From assembly GCF_012726235.1 (NCBI RefSeq), contig NZ_JAASAH010000018.1, positions 62,001 to 126,000 of the forward strand: a stretch of DNA of 64,000 nt, given 5' to 3'. A model generated the notes under the pieces. It had not been told where the DNA came from, searched no databases, and was given only the letters and a program-made list of their open reading frames with translations. This DNA comes from Streptomyces sp. HNM0574. Its GTDB lineage: Bacteria > Actinomycetota > Actinomycetes > Streptomycetales > Streptomycetaceae. Made by a program: the position numbers and the translations under genes. Positions 47,464 through 57,118 of this stretch are shown here, in pieces (within the stretch, counting starts at the first letter, position 1; each line of letters opens with the position of its first letter).

Positions 47464-47489
47464 GGCCACCACCTCCGCGGTCCTACGCG

Positions 47490-47508
47490 CCGGACTCCCC
47501 CGGTCCGG
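47490..47508. terminator. Weak hairpin between the HEAT and oxoprolinase genes
   Basis: CCGGAC-TCCCCCG-cGTCCGG-type stem of six base pairs in the 64-base gap downstream of the HEAT gene stop. It could attenuate read-through into the oxoprolinase gene. Support is modest. Confidence 0.3.
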
Positions 47509-47527
47509 AGGAGCCCGGCCCGTAGGG

Positions 47528-49006
47528 TCAGCGTCCGCCGTCGGGGCTGAGCCTGCCACGCACGGCGCTCTGCACGCCCTCTTCCTCGGCCGGGTCGGTG
47601 GCGAGCCTGCGGAGCCGTTCGACGACGCGTTCGTCCCCGGTGGCCGCGTGTTCGGCGGCCACCTCGCGGGTCGTCTCCTCGCAGTCCCACAGGCACTCGA
47701 CGGCGAATCCGGCGGCGAAGGACGGGTCGGTGGCGGCGAGCGCGCCGGCCGCGCGGCCGCGCAGCTGGGAGGAGGCGGTCTCCCGGTAGACGTGCCGCAG
47801 CACGGGCGCGGCGCAGCCGATCCGCAGCCGTCCGGCGCCGTCGACGAGCGGGCGCAGCCGGTCGCTGTCGGGGCCCTCGCGGCGGACGGTGTCCCGCAGC
47901 GCGTGCAGCACGGCCTCGGCGTCGGCCGGTCCGCCGCAGCAGGCGAGCATCTCGGCGGCCGCGGCCGCCAGTCCCGCCGGAAGGGTGCCTTCCGGCACGG
48001 CGCACCACTGCCGGGCCCGGTCGAGCGCGGCGGCGGAGCGCATCCGGCCGAAGGAGGCGCAGGCGGAGCGGGCGACGCTTTCGCACGGGTCGGCGGCGGC
48101 CTCGCGGATCAGGTCGAGCGCCGCCGGGTCGCCGCGTTCGGCGAGGTGGCGGACGGCGGCGGCACGGGCGCCCTCGCGCAGGCCGCGGGCGGCGGCGAGC
48201 AGCTGCGGGCGGTCCCCCGGCCCGGCGACGGCGGCGAGGCAGCGGGCCGCGGGGGCCTCGCGGTGCTGCGGCGGGTGCGCCTCGTACCCGTCCTGGGCCC
48301 AGTCGAGGATCTCGGGGACGCTCCAGCCGGGGCGCGGCCCGGGGGTGCTGAGCTGGCGCTGCCAGCGGTCGAAGCAGCCCTGTTCGCGGACGCGGCGCAG
48401 CCGTTCGGCCTGCCGGGGGCGCTGCGGGTCCTCGGCCCACAGCCGCCAGGGCCGGGGCTCGAAGGCGTCACGCGCGGCGGCGGCGAGGGCCGTGTCGCCC
48501 TCGGGGGTGTGCGGGAAGCGGGCGAGGACGGCGGGGCCGAGGGGACGCAGGCCCTCGTCGTCGTCGCGGACGGCGAGTTCGTCCAGCGCCCACTGCCAGT
48601 TGGCGCCGGCGGCGGCGTACCGGCGGAGCAGGCGCAGGGCCTCCTCGTCGCCGTACCCGACGAGGTGGCCGAGGACGGAGAGGCACAGGCCGGTGCGGGT
48701 CTCGGTGCCGGAGTCGGCACAGGAGGTCCCGTCGTCGACGGGACAGTCGTCGGGATGGAAGAGGTGCTGCTCGAAGGCGTCGAGGCCGGCGTCGAGCTCG
48801 ACTTGCAGCCGCGCGTAGTAGAGGGAGCGGTGCTCCAGCTGCCAGTCGCGGCGCGGGTCGTGCAGGACGCACTGACGAAGCGCGGCGAGCGCTTCGGTGC
48901 GGGGCGCCGCCAGGGCGTGCAGCGTACCGTCGCCGCGGCCTCGCTGAAGGAGGCCGAGCAGGGTGCCGCTGGGCGCTATGTCTGGATCGACGGAATCGAC
49001 GAACAT
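47528..49006 (-). CDS. HEAT-repeat protein
   Basis: About 492 residues from ATG 49006 ([14 protein letters not shown]); ATG 49018 is also possible, and neither has a clear ribosome binding site. The protein is alpha-helical with repeated pairs of helices, for example [31 protein letters not shown] and [27 protein letters not shown], typical of HEAT or PBS-lyase-type repeats. [16 protein letters not shown] near the N-terminus is conserved in Streptomyces homologues as I recall them. It is likely a scaffold or protein-binding protein in the cytosol. The role is unknown. Confidence 0.78.
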   Translation of the reverse strand: MFVDSVDPDIAPSGTLLGLLQRGRGDGTLHALAAPRTEALAALRQCVLHDPRRDWQLEHRSLYYARLQVELDAGLDAFEQHLFHPDDCPVDDGTSCADSGTETRTGLCLSVLGHLVGYGDEEALRLLRRYAAAGANWQWALDELAVRDDDEGLRPLGPAVLARFPHTPEGDTALAAAARDAFEPRPWRLWAEDPQRPRQAERLRRVREQGCFDRWQRQLSTPGPRPGWSVPEILDWAQDGYEAHPPQHREAPAARCLAAVAGPGDRPQLLAAARGLREGARAAAVRHLAERGDPAALDLIREAAADPCESVARSACASFGRMRSAAALDRARQWCAVPEGTLPAGLAAAAAEMLACCGGPADAEAVLHALRDTVRREGPDSDRLRPLVDGAGRLRIGCAAPVLRHVYRETASSQLRGRAAGALAATDPSFAAGFAVECLWDCEETTREVAAEHAATGDERVVERLRRLATDPAEEEGVQSAVRGRLSPDGGR

Positions 49007-49018
49007 AAGGGTCAGCAT

Positions 49019-49348
49019 CCGGTGCGGGGTCTTCGACTGGCAACGGGATTTTCCGCTGACCAGCATTCTTTGCCGTTGTCCCCGCTTCTGCTCCCGGCAT
49101 TCCTCCGGCCGTACGGGGGTCGGTGCGGGTGCGGGATCGAGCCTGGCAGCGGGCCCTGGGAGCCTACCGGGAAGTGAACGGGAAGCCACCCCTCGGGGCG
49201 GCTGCGGAGCTCGCCGCTCCGGATGCCCGCCGAAGGGCCCGGGGCATATGACCGCAGCACCACCGGATCGTGTGTTGCCAAATCCCTTACGGGCGCTCGC
49301 ACGCTGTGCAACAGTCTATGAAGTCCTCATCCCGTATCGGAGACTGTC
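49019..49348. other. Divergent intergenic region, HEAT protein / PP2C phosphatase
   Basis: 330 bases with no credible gene. It must hold the promoters of both divergent genes. I see TGTTGC (49273-49278) and its complement GCAACA (49308-49313) near the phosphatase gene, but spaced too far apart for a simple operator; no clear -10/-35 pair stands out. Confidence 0.5.
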
Positions 49349-50884
49349 ATGCCGTCCCACCTCCATGCGGACCGTTCAGTGCCCTGCCCGCCCGACCGCG
49401 GCACGCTGGACGCCCTCATCACGCAGGCCCGCCGCCTCCGCGGCGACCTCGACGCGGTACGCCCCGACGACGTCGCGGACGCGTACGAAGAGGGCGCGGG
49501 CGGTTCGCGGACGCGCTGGCAGCGCGCCCTCTGCGACCTCGCCGCGCGCCACCTCGACAACCTCGGCGGTCACCTCGACCAGCTGCGCGAGGGCGTGCCC
49601 GCCGCGCCGTACGCCCCGCTGCCCGGCGCCTGCGCCCCGGGCGCGGAGGGCGGCGAGCGCGCCGCGTACGGCCCCCTCGCCGACGGCCTCCCGCCGCTCT
49701 CCCCCGCCGGTACCGCGCCCGCGGGCACCTCGCGCGCGGGCCGGGTCGGCAGCGCCGACTGGGACTTCCTCACCGACCGGGTCTCGTGGTCGGAGGAGCT
49801 GTACGCGATCTTCGGCCGGACCCCGGAGGACGGCCCGCTCACCCTCGACGAACTGCCCTCCTGGGTGCTGCCCGAGGACCAGCCCCGGCTGGCCGCCGCC
49901 GTCACCGACTGCCTGGTCGACGGCAGGCCCGTGGACCAGGAGTTCCGCATCGTCCGCCCGGACGGCACCGAGCGCGGACTGCACATGATCGGCGAACCGC
50001 TGCTCGACGCCGACGGCGCCACCGCCTCCATGTGGGCCGTCGTCCGGGACGTCAGCGCGCTGCGCAGCAGCGAGAGCACGGTGCACGAGACCCGCGACTC
50101 GGTGGAGCGCGAGGAACACCTCGCGCGCACGGAGCACCGCGTCGCGGTCGAGCTGCAGGAGACGGTGCTCCCGCCCTGGCGCGGCTCGTTGCGGCTCTCC
50201 GAGGCGTCCGGGGACGGCGGCCCCGCCACCGGCGCGCTCGACGTCGCCGCGCACTACCTCCCCTCCACCACCAGCCCGCTGATCGGCGGCGACTGGTACG
50301 ACGCGCTCGAACTCCCCGACGGCGGCACCCTGTTGTCGGCCGGTGACCTCACCGGGCACGGCGTCGCCGCCACCTCCGGGATGGCGATGCTGCTGGGCGC
50401 GGTGCGCGGGATGGCCGTCGCCGGGATCGCGCCCGGCACGCTGATGGGCCACCTCAACCAGATGCTCGACTCGGCGGCCCAGCCCGCCCTCGGCAGCGCG
50501 CTGTGCTGCCGGTACGAGCCCCGCGGCCGCACCCTGACCTGGGCGCAGGCGGGCCACCCCGCGCCGCTGGTGTTCCGCGGCGGCGGGGGGCACGCGCTGC
50601 GGCCCCCGGAGGGCGTGCTGCTGGGCGTGACCTCGGGGTCCTCCTACGGGGAGTGCACCGAGCGGCTGGAGCCCGGCGACATCCTCGTACTGCACACCGA
50701 CGGGCTGGCCCCGCGCGCGGGCGACGAACCGCAGTCCGGTGCGGCGCACCTGCTGCGGCTCGCCCCCCGCTTCTCCTCGGCCCGCACGGCGCAGGAGTGC
50801 GTCCGCGCGATCGTCGAGGTGTTCGGCGACCAGCCGCGCGAGGACGACGCCTGCGTCCTCGTCGCCCGCGTCAGCGACGACTGA
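49349..50884 (+). CDS. PAS-PP2C (SpoIIE-type) serine/threonine phosphatase
   Basis: 511 residues. The N-terminal helical segment (1-85) is followed by a PAS domain (about 130-235, DWDFLTDRVSWSEELYAIFGRTPED to WAVVRDVSALRS), a short coiled coil with ELQETVLPP, and the SpoIIE/PP2C domain: PLIGGDWYDALEL, LSAGDLTGHGVAATSGMAMLLGAVRG, HPAPLVFR, LVLHTDGLA and EDDACVLVARV, including the metal-binding Asp residues. Such proteins dephosphorylate anti-anti-sigma factors in partner-switching networks in response to a PAS signal. No anti-sigma gene is adjacent. Confidence 0.92.
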   Translation: MPSHLHADRSVPCPPDRGTLDALITQARRLRGDLDAVRPDDVADAYEEGAGGSRTRWQRALCDLAARHLDNLGGHLDQLREGVPAAPYAPLPGACAPGAEGGERAAYGPLADGLPPLSPAGTAPAGTSRAGRVGSADWDFLTDRVSWSEELYAIFGRTPEDGPLTLDELPSWVLPEDQPRLAAAVTDCLVDGRPVDQEFRIVRPDGTERGLHMIGEPLLDADGATASMWAVVRDVSALRSSESTVHETRDSVEREEHLARTEHRVAVELQETVLPPWRGSLRLSEASGDGGPATGALDVAAHYLPSTTSPLIGGDWYDALELPDGGTLLSAGDLTGHGVAATSGMAMLLGAVRGMAVAGIAPGTLMGHLNQMLDSAAQPALGSALCCRYEPRGRTLTWAQAGHPAPLVFRGGGGHALRPPEGVLLGVTSGSSYGECTERLEPGDILVLHTDGLAPRAGDEPQSGAAHLLRLAPRFSSARTAQECVRAIVEVFGDQPREDDACVLVARVSDD

Positions 50885-50961
50885 GGTACGGCGGAAGCGG
50901 GCGCGCGCACGCGAACGCCCTTGCCGGCACGCGTCGTCGGGGCCCGAGGCCGCCCCGCCGG

Positions 50962-52500
50962 TCAGACCGAGCGGAGGCCGCCCCGGGGTACGCCCTTGGT
51001 GGACCTGGCCCCCCGCGGGATGCCCGGGGGCACCTGGCGTTCCGCCGAGGTGCGCGGTGAGCGGGGCAGGGCGGCCTGGATCTCCTGCCGCAGGTCCTCG
51101 ATCTTCGAGTAGCCCGCGTACTGGCCCGTCAGCCGGTACATCTCGCGGAGCCGGTCCCAGGTGCGGTGCGAGGAGTTCTCGCCGATGGCGAGCAGCGCCA
51201 TCCGCGCGTAGCGGTCGGCCTGTTCGGGGTCGTCGGCGATGAAGCAGGCGGAGGCCAGCGAGATGTAGTCGAAGATGTTCGACCGCTGCCGTCCGTCGCC
51301 CCGCAGGTCCAGGGCCCGCTTGGCGTGGTGCTCGGCCGTGGGCGCCGCCTTCGGGTCGTGTTCGGCGAGGGTGCGGAAGGCCAGGGCCTGCATGCCGTGC
51401 AGGTCGGCCTCGTCGAACATCTGCATCCAACTCGGCGGCGGGACGTCGCCGTTGTCCGAGGCGAACAGCTCCTCGGCCTCGCCGAGGGTGCGCCGCATGC
51501 GACGGCCGTCGCCCTTCGTGGCCTGGGCCCACGCCTCGATGGTGTGCAGCATGGCGCGGGTGCGCGGCAGGGTCTCCTCCCCGGACCCCGAGCGGGCCAG
51601 CTTCATCAGGTCCAGGGCGTCGTCCGGGCGGCCCAGGTGCACCATCTGGCGGGCGGCCCGGGAGAGGGCCTCGCCCGCGCGGGGCCGGTCCCCGCCCTCG
51701 CGGGCCGCGTGCGCGGCGATGATGAAGTACTTCTGCGCGGTGGGCTCCATGCCCACGTCGTGCGACATCCAGCCGGCCAGCACCGCGAGGTTCGCCGCGA
51801 CGCCCCACAGGCGGCGCTGGAGGTGGCCGGGGTGGTCGTAGGCGAGCATGCCGCCCACCTCGTTGAGCTGGCCCACCACGGCCTTGCGCTGGAGGCCGCC
51901 GCCGCGTGCGGCGTCCCAGGCGCGGAACACCTCGACCGAGCGCTCCAGCGCCTCGACCTCCTGGGTGCCCACGGGGGCCGCCTCGTACAGGTCGTAGGCC
52001 GCCTGGTCGGTGTGCACGGCGCCGTCGTGGGGGAGCGCGAGCCGGGACGAGGGTTCCGTCCTGAGCCAGTCGTACATGGCAGCGGTGAGTGCTGATCCCG
52101 CGGTGAGCGCGGCACCCGCGCCCACCAAGCCGCGTCGGTTGAGCATGAGGTCCATTCCCGTGAATTCGGTGAGGACCGCGGCGGTCTGCTCGGGCGCCCA
52201 TGGGAGTCCGTCGCTTCCGGACTGCCGTCTCCCGGTGCGCCCTGCCTTGCCGAACCCGAGGTCCTCGATGGTCACGACACGGCCGAGTCGCTCGGTGAAC
52301 AGGGCGGCCAGCACCTTCGGCACCGGATCACGGGGGCTCTCCCCCATGTCGATCCAGCGCCGCACACGCGAGGTGTCGGTCGACAGCTGCGGATGGCCCA
52401 TGGCCGCCGCCTGCTTGTTGACCAGCCGCGCGAGCTCGCCCTTGGACCAGCCGGCGAGGCCGAAGAGGTCCGCGAGGCGGGTGTTGGGTCCCTTGGTCAC
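50962..52500 (-). CDS. NsdA-like TPR regulator
   Basis: 512 residues from GTG 52500. The N-terminus (about 5-75) reads ADLFGLAGWSKGELARLVNKQA, then RVRRWIDMGESPRDPVPKVLAALFTERLGRVVTIEDLGF, a helix-turn-helix-like domain. A short hydrophobic patch RRGLVGAGAALTAGSALTAA precedes about 330 residues of TPR-like helix pairs (LWGVAANLAVLAGWMSHDVG, DRPRAGEALSRAARQMVHLGRPDDALDLMKLARSG). This layout resembles NsdA and NsdB, negative regulators of differentiation and antibiotic production in Streptomyces. The specific paralogue cannot be assigned here. Three helically phased repeats precede the gene. Confidence 0.8.
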   Translation of the reverse strand: MTKGPNTRLADLFGLAGWSKGELARLVNKQAAAMGHPQLSTDTSRVRRWIDMGESPRDPVPKVLAALFTERLGRVVTIEDLGFGKAGRTGRRQSGSDGLPWAPEQTAAVLTEFTGMDLMLNRRGLVGAGAALTAGSALTAAMYDWLRTEPSSRLALPHDGAVHTDQAAYDLYEAAPVGTQEVEALERSVEVFRAWDAARGGGLQRKAVVGQLNEVGGMLAYDHPGHLQRRLWGVAANLAVLAGWMSHDVGMEPTAQKYFIIAAHAAREGGDRPRAGEALSRAARQMVHLGRPDDALDLMKLARSGSGEETLPRTRAMLHTIEAWAQATKGDGRRMRRTLGEAEELFASDNGDVPPPSWMQMFDEADLHGMQALAFRTLAEHDPKAAPTAEHHAKRALDLRGDGRQRSNIFDYISLASACFIADDPEQADRYARMALLAIGENSSHRTWDRLREMYRLTGQYAGYSKIEDLRQEIQAALPRSPRTSAERQVPPGIPRGARSTKGVPRGGLRSV

Positions 52501-52562
52501 GTCAAGCCCCCAGGTTCTCGGCTGAGTTGACACTAACCGTCCCGCGAAGGGGCCTGCGAGCA

Positions 52563-52591
52563 TTCGCCAGGGTTCGCCAGGGTTCGCCAAG
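52563..52591. repeat. Three direct 10-base repeats upstream of the NsdA-like gene
   Basis: On the + strand ATTCGCCAGG, GTTCGCCAGG, GTTCGCCAAG follow each other without gaps, 63 to 91 bases before the GTG at 52500. On the gene's strand this is GGCGAA repeated with 10-base spacing, one per helical turn. It may be a multimeric regulator site. Confidence 0.45.
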
Positions 52592-52815
52592 TGGTGTGCC
52601 ACCCGCGCCGGGGTGTCCTGTAGGAACGCGCCACCCCGGCCCGGACCGGAACCGCTCGCTCCGCACCTTCCGCGTGCGGGAGCGGCGACGGTACGGGCGG
52701 CCGGGCCCGGTACGGCACCGCACTCCCCAGGGTGCTCGTCCGCCGCACCGGTCCCGGCCCCGCCGGGCCGGGGAGCGCACCAACCCGTCGGCGCACGAAG
52801 GGATCCTGCTCGCCC
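52592..52815. other. Remaining divergent intergenic region
   Basis: Between the repeats and the phosphotransferase-fold gene I see no gene, hairpin or clear promoter. The whole non-coding gap, repeats included, is 52501-52815. Confidence 0.4.
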
Positions 52816-54006
52816 ATGTATCCAGCAACGTCCCCCGTGTCCGCAGCGCCCCGGCAGCGCCGCGCGCAGCCCTACGGCGGCGCCGGACCCGGCACGGTCC
52901 CCGTCCCGCCACGGCCCGCCACCCCCTACACCGGGGGGCACGGGCCGCGCGTCGGACAGCCGCGGCGCACCAGCGGCACGAACGGCATCGGGGTCCAGCC
53001 GCTCAGCGGGCGGCTGGACCTGTCCGGGCCGCAGGGGGCCCGGATCCGGTCCGCGATCGCCGCGGTCAACCGGATCTGTCCCGAGTTCCAGCCGGTGCAG
53101 CTGCTGCGGCGGCACGGCCGTACGGTGCTGCTCGCGGGCACGGCGGGACGGAGCCCCGTCGTGGCCAAGTGCCTGCTGGACCACTCGCCCGCCTGGGCGG
53201 AGCGCTTCGAGCACGAAATAGCGGCCTACCGCACGTTCGTCCGGCACCGTCCGCCGGTGCGGGTGCCGCGGCTGGTGGCCGCCGACCCGGAGGCGTGCAC
53301 GCTGGTCATCGAACGGCTGCCGGGCCGGGTCGCCGCCACCCGCCGCCACCCCTTCGACGCGCCGCCGCCCGGCGACCTGCGCGCGGTGCTGACGGCGGTG
53401 GGCAAGGTGAACCACTGGCAGCCGCCGCAGGGCATGTTCGACCGTCCGGTCGACTATCCGGCACGGCTGAACCGCTACCACGAGCTGGGCCTGCTGACCG
53501 ACCGTGACCTGGGCGACCTGCAGAAGCTGCTGCACGGTGTGGCCCGCGCGGGCGGCCGGCAGGGCGTGCCCTGGCAGTTCTGCCACGGGGACGCGCTGCT
53601 GACGAACGTGCTGCTGGCCCCCGCCGGTCCGGCCCTCGTCGACTGGGAGCACGCCGGCTGGTACCTGCCCGGCTACGACCTGGCCACCCTGTGGTCCGCG
53701 CTCGGTGCCGCGCCCGACATGAGACGCCGGATCAGCCAGCTCGCGCAGCTCCAGGGCCCGGCCGCGCGGGACGCGTTCCTGGTGAACCTGATGCTGGTCC
53801 TCACCCGGGAGATCCGCACGTACGAGACCGCCGTGCAGCGCACCATGCGCGAGCCCGCGCCCCCCGGCGCCACGGCTCCCACGGGCGGCGACGAGCGGGC
53901 CGGCGGCATGGCGACGGGCGAGCAGCAGCGGCTGCTGCTGCGGCGCCTGCACGACGACTGCGGGCTCGCCCGGCGTGCGGTACGCGCCGCGGTGGGCACC
54001 CGCTGA
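52816..54006 (+). CDS. Aminoglycoside phosphotransferase (APH)-fold protein
   Basis: 396 residues from ATG 52816. About 65 Pro/Arg-rich residues precede a kinase-like domain with VVAKCLLDH (the ATP-binding Lys), LVIERLPGR, the catalytic loop [14 protein letters not shown] (HGD-x4-N) and [18 protein letters not shown] (the DxD-like metal segment). It belongs to the APH/choline-kinase superfamily. There is no sign of resistance-gene context; the partner gene is a divergent NsdA-like regulator, so a metabolic small-molecule kinase, or a pseudo-kinase, is as likely as antibiotic modification. Confidence 0.85.
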   Translation: MYPATSPVSAAPRQRRAQPYGGAGPGTVPVPPRPATPYTGGHGPRVGQPRRTSGTNGIGVQPLSGRLDLSGPQGARIRSAIAAVNRICPEFQPVQLLRRHGRTVLLAGTAGRSPVVAKCLLDHSPAWAERFEHEIAAYRTFVRHRPPVRVPRLVAADPEACTLVIERLPGRVAATRRHPFDAPPPGDLRAVLTAVGKVNHWQPPQGMFDRPVDYPARLNRYHELGLLTDRDLGDLQKLLHGVARAGGRQGVPWQFCHGDALLTNVLLAPAGPALVDWEHAGWYLPGYDLATLWSALGAAPDMRRRISQLAQLQGPAARDAFLVNLMLVLTREIRTYETAVQRTMREPAPPGATAPTGGDERAGGMATGEQQRLLLRRLHDDCGLARRAVRAAVGTR

Positions 54007-54321
54007 GGGCGCCGTCCGGTGACGGGGGCACCAGGGGGATGCGAGCGCCGGGCCACAGTACGCGCGGCCGCGCGGGGGTGGGCACGTGGTGCGACGTGCG
54101 GCGGCCGTGGGCCCCGGGGTGATGCGGTCCCGGGGGCGGTGGCCGCGGGGTGTCGTCGGTCCGGGCCGACGGCGCCCCGCGGACCCGTGCGGTGGGAGGG
54201 GCGCCGGGTACGCGGGTGACGGACCGGCCCGACGCGGGAGATTGACGGGTCATCGGGCAACGGATACCACTGTGATCCGCCCGTGCCCCGCAGGCCCGGG
54301 GCACCCGTACGAGGAGGCCGC
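54007..54321. other. Intergenic region before the amidase gene
   Basis: 315 bases without a supported gene. The only signal I see is the candidate promoter at 54242-54270; the rest is very GC-rich with no distinct hairpin. Confidence 0.45.
54242..54270 (+). promoter_or_regulatory. Candidate promoter of the amidase gene
   Basis: TTGACG (54242-54247), a 17-base spacer, TACCAC (54265-54270), 51 bases before the ATG. The -35 and spacing are good; the -10 lacks the final T of the consensus. Confidence 0.45.
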
Positions 54322-56472
54322 ATGCCTGGATCGTCGTCCGAGTCCCCGGCGGAGCCCGAAAGACCGGCCCCGGGTTCCCGCCACGCCCGCCCGCTCCGTC
54401 GACGCCGTCGCCGCTCCGGAGCAGGAACGGTTCACCGGCGGTCCGTCCCGGTGCGGGGCGCCGTGCTCGCGGCCGCGGCCGGACTGCTGCTGCCGCTGGC
54501 CGTGACGGGGCCGCCCGCCGGGGCCGCGTCCGGGGCCGACGGCGGTCAACAGGGCGCGTTGCAGCGGGCGTTCGCGGAGGCGGCCGAAGCGTACGACGTG
54601 CCCCGCGAGGTGCTGCTCGGGGTCGCGTACCTCCAGTCGCGCTGGGACGGTCACGGGGGCGCCCCAAGCGTGTCCGGCGGCTACGGCCCGATGCACCTGA
54701 CCGACGCCCGCACCGCGCTGGCCGGCCGCGCCGCCGGGCACCCGGGCCACTCGGACCGCGAGGACGCGCGCGGCGACCCGGCCCGCGCCCCGCGCCTCGC
54801 CTCCGCGCCGGCGGGCGGGGGCGCCGAGGCCCGGGGGCGTGAACTCCCGGCGCGGCTGCGGACCTTGGAGCGTGCCGCCCGGCTGACCGGGCTGTCGCGG
54901 GCCGAGCTGCGCTCGTCGCCCGAGGCCAACATCCGGGGCGGCGCCGCGCTGCTGGCGCGGGCGCAGCAGCGGCTGGGGCATCCGCTCAGCTCCGATCCGG
55001 CGGACTGGTACGCGGCGGTGGCGGCGTTCCCGTCCTCGCCCGGGGCCTCGGCCGGGGCGGCCTTCGCGGGTGAGGTCTTCGAGGTGATCCGGAGCGGCGA
55101 GCGGCGGGTCACGGACGCGGGCCAGCGGGTGGAGCTGGCCGCGCGGCCCCGACTGCGGCCGGACGCGGACCAGTCGGGCCGGGCGCGGAAGCTCGCCTCG
55201 GCCTCCTCGGACCGTGCGGACTGTCCGCGGGGGCTGTCCTGCGAGTGGCTGCCCGCGCCGTACGAGGAGTACACAGGCGACGACGGCGAGGCGGACTTCG
55301 GCAACCACGACAAGACGCGGCGGCCCGGCTCGCAGAAGATCGAGTACATCGTCGTGCACGACACCGAGGGCGCCTGGGACGGGGTGATGGACCTGATCCA
55401 GGACCCGAAGTACGTGTCGTGGCACTACACGCTCCGCTCCTCGGACGGCCATGTGGCGCAGCACGTGGCGAACAAGGACGTGGCCTGGCACTCGGGCAAC
55501 TGGTACGTCAACTCCGCCTCGATCGGCCTGGAGCACGAGGGCTTCCTCGCCGATCCGGACGCCTGGTTCACGGAGGCGATGTACCGCTCCTCGGCGCGGC
55601 TGGTGCGGCACCTGGCGGCCGAGTACGACATCCCGCTGGACCGGCAGCACATCCTCGGCCACGACAACGTGCCCGGCGTGACGCCCGCAGCGATCCCGGA
55701 CATGCACACCGACCCGGGCCCGTACTGGGACTGGGCGCACTACTTCGAGCTGCTCGGCGAGCCGTTCACCGGGGAGCGCGGCGGGGGCGCGCGCGGGCTG
55801 GTGACGATCCGCCCCGACTACGCGGCACACCGGCCCGAGTACACCGGGTGCGAGAGCGGCAAGAAGGGCGGGAAGAGCACCAACTCACCCTGTCCGCCGC
55901 ACGGTTCGGGTGCGGTGCGGCTGCACACCGCGCCCCGGGAGGACGCGCCGCTGGTGAAGGACGAGGGGCTGCACCCGGGCGGCGGCGAGTCCACGACGGG
56001 CGTCAACGACACCGGCGCGCGGGCCTCCACCGGCCAGCAGTACGCGGTCGCCGGTGCCAAGAAGGGCTGGACGGCCGTCTGGTACCTGGGCCGGAAGGCG
56101 TGGTTCCGGAATCCGGCGGAGGCGCCGGCCGCGGTCCCCGCTTCCGGCCGCGTGGTGACCCCGCGCCCCGGCAAGGACACGGTCCCGGTGTACGGCACCG
56201 CGTACCCGGAGGAGAGCGCGTACCCGGACGGGGTCGAGCCGCGGAAGCTGACGCCGCTCCCGTACACCGTGCGGGCCGGGCAGCGGTACGCGGCGGCCGG
56301 GCCGGCGGTGCGGGGGACGTACCTGTCCGCGCCGGACTTCGACCCGGAGGCGGAGAAGTTCCGGGTGGTGCGGGGCGGCCTGCGGTACGTGCAGATCCAG
56401 CTCGGGCACCGGGTCGCCTTCGTCAGGGCGGACGACGTGCGGATCACGGAGGTGGGTGACGGCGGGCGCTGA
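54322..56472 (+). CDS. Secreted N-acetylmuramoyl-L-alanine amidase (PGRP/amidase_2)
   Basis: 716 residues, GAGGAGG upstream. A long twin-Arg/Arg-rich N-terminus ([11 protein letters not shown]) and hydrophobic RGAVLAAAAGLLLPLAV serve as signal for export. The mature protein has a lytic-transglycosylase-like helical region (VLLGVAYLQSRWDGHGG to GGAALLARAQQRLG), then the amidase domain at about 335-490 with zinc ligands in VVHDTEG, HILGHDNVPG and HTDPGP. The C-terminus has SH3-like cell-wall-binding repeats (RLHTAPRE, WYLGRKAWFRNP). It cleaves the amide between MurNAc and L-alanine in peptidoglycan. It is a single gene with a strong terminator. Confidence 0.92.
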   Translation: MPGSSSESPAEPERPAPGSRHARPLRRRRRRSGAGTVHRRSVPVRGAVLAAAAGLLLPLAVTGPPAGAASGADGGQQGALQRAFAEAAEAYDVPREVLLGVAYLQSRWDGHGGAPSVSGGYGPMHLTDARTALAGRAAGHPGHSDREDARGDPARAPRLASAPAGGGAEARGRELPARLRTLERAARLTGLSRAELRSSPEANIRGGAALLARAQQRLGHPLSSDPADWYAAVAAFPSSPGASAGAAFAGEVFEVIRSGERRVTDAGQRVELAARPRLRPDADQSGRARKLASASSDRADCPRGLSCEWLPAPYEEYTGDDGEADFGNHDKTRRPGSQKIEYIVVHDTEGAWDGVMDLIQDPKYVSWHYTLRSSDGHVAQHVANKDVAWHSGNWYVNSASIGLEHEGFLADPDAWFTEAMYRSSARLVRHLAAEYDIPLDRQHILGHDNVPGVTPAAIPDMHTDPGPYWDWAHYFELLGEPFTGERGGGARGLVTIRPDYAAHRPEYTGCESGKKGGKSTNSPCPPHGSGAVRLHTAPREDAPLVKDEGLHPGGGESTTGVNDTGARASTGQQYAVAGAKKGWTAVWYLGRKAWFRNPAEAPAAVPASGRVVTPRPGKDTVPVYGTAYPEESAYPDGVEPRKLTPLPYTVRAGQRYAAAGPAVRGTYLSAPDFDPEAEKFRVVRGGLRYVQIQLGHRVAFVRADDVRITEVGDGGR

Positions 56473-56479
56473 GCGACGG

Positions 56480-56517
56480 CGAGGGCGGTGGCACGGTCGT
56501 CCGTGCCACCGCCCTCG
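56480..56517. terminator. Strong bidirectional hairpin after the amidase gene
   Basis: A 17-base perfect stem (arm 56480-56496; complement 56501-56517) with a TCGT tetraloop, eight bases after the amidase stop and before the convergent SseB-like gene. It is among the longest stems in the window. Confidence 0.8.
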
Positions 56518-56540
56518 TGCTGTGCCGGGGCCGTGCGGGC

Positions 56541-57038
56541 CTACTGCTGGAACATCTCCGCCGGCAGCGGTTTGAGCAGGGCGTACAGGTCGCTGGTGAT
56601 GGGGCGGTCCCAGCTGGCGATGGTCACCAGGACGCCGTCGCTGCGGTCGAACTGGACGCAGGAGATGCGGTCTTCGGACAGCTTGACGCGGCGGACGATG
56701 AGGAGGTTGTCCTCGTGCATCACCGGGTCGTCCTCGACGCCGAGCACCTCGACCGGCTCGTCGTTCTCCAGGGCCTCCAGCAGCTGCTGGACCTCGAAGG
56801 GGGCCTGGCCCTCGTCGACCTCGCGGGCGGGCGAACCCTCGGGGAGGTTACCGATGATCATGGCGGGGCCGCGCCCGCCGAAGAGGTCGTACCGGAGGAA
56901 GACGCCCTGGCAGGTGCCGTCCGGAGCGGGCAGCAGGCCCGCGCCCAGATTGCCCGGCCAGTCGGTCGGGTCCATGGCCAGGACGTCGAAGTCCGGACCT
57001 GCGGGCACGGCGGCGCTGCGGCGGCGGAGGAACGACAT
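56541..57038 (-). CDS. SseB-like / conserved small actinobacterial protein
   Basis: 165 residues from ATG 57038; ATG 57047 is alternative. The sequence is acidic and globular (DFDVLAMDPTDWPGNLGAGLLPAPDG, GVFLRYDLFGGRGPAMIIGNLPEGS, CVQFDRSDGVLVTIASWDRPITSDLYALLKPLP). I know homologues as conserved hypothetical proteins of Streptomyces and the SseB label is tentative. TACCAT ends seven bases before ATG 57038, which would allow a leaderless mRNA. It faces the amidase gene. The function is unknown. Confidence 0.72.
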   Translation of the reverse strand: MSFLRRRSAAVPAGPDFDVLAMDPTDWPGNLGAGLLPAPDGTCQGVFLRYDLFGGRGPAMIIGNLPEGSPAREVDEGQAPFEVQQLLEALENDEPVEVLGVEDDPVMHEDNLLIVRRVKLSEDRISCVQFDRSDGVLVTIASWDRPITSDLYALLKPLPAEMFQQ

Positions 57039-57075
57039 GACCTCCATGGTACGTGGCACCCGCGGTGACCTGCCG

Positions 57076-57106
57076 CCGGGCCGGACCGCCGCAGCGGGCG
57101 GCCCGG
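57076..57106. terminator. Hairpin after the DUF397 gene
   Basis: CCGGGCCG (57076-57083) pairs with CGGCCCGG (57099-57106), 15-base loop, just downstream of the DUF397 stop on the minus strand. The stem is short, so confidence is moderate. Confidence 0.35.
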
Positions 57107-57118
57107 GGCCGTACCGGC

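Noticed and set aside
52816-54006. Aminoglycoside resistance gene
   Set aside because: Only the kinase fold is supported; context and N-terminus do not point to resistance.
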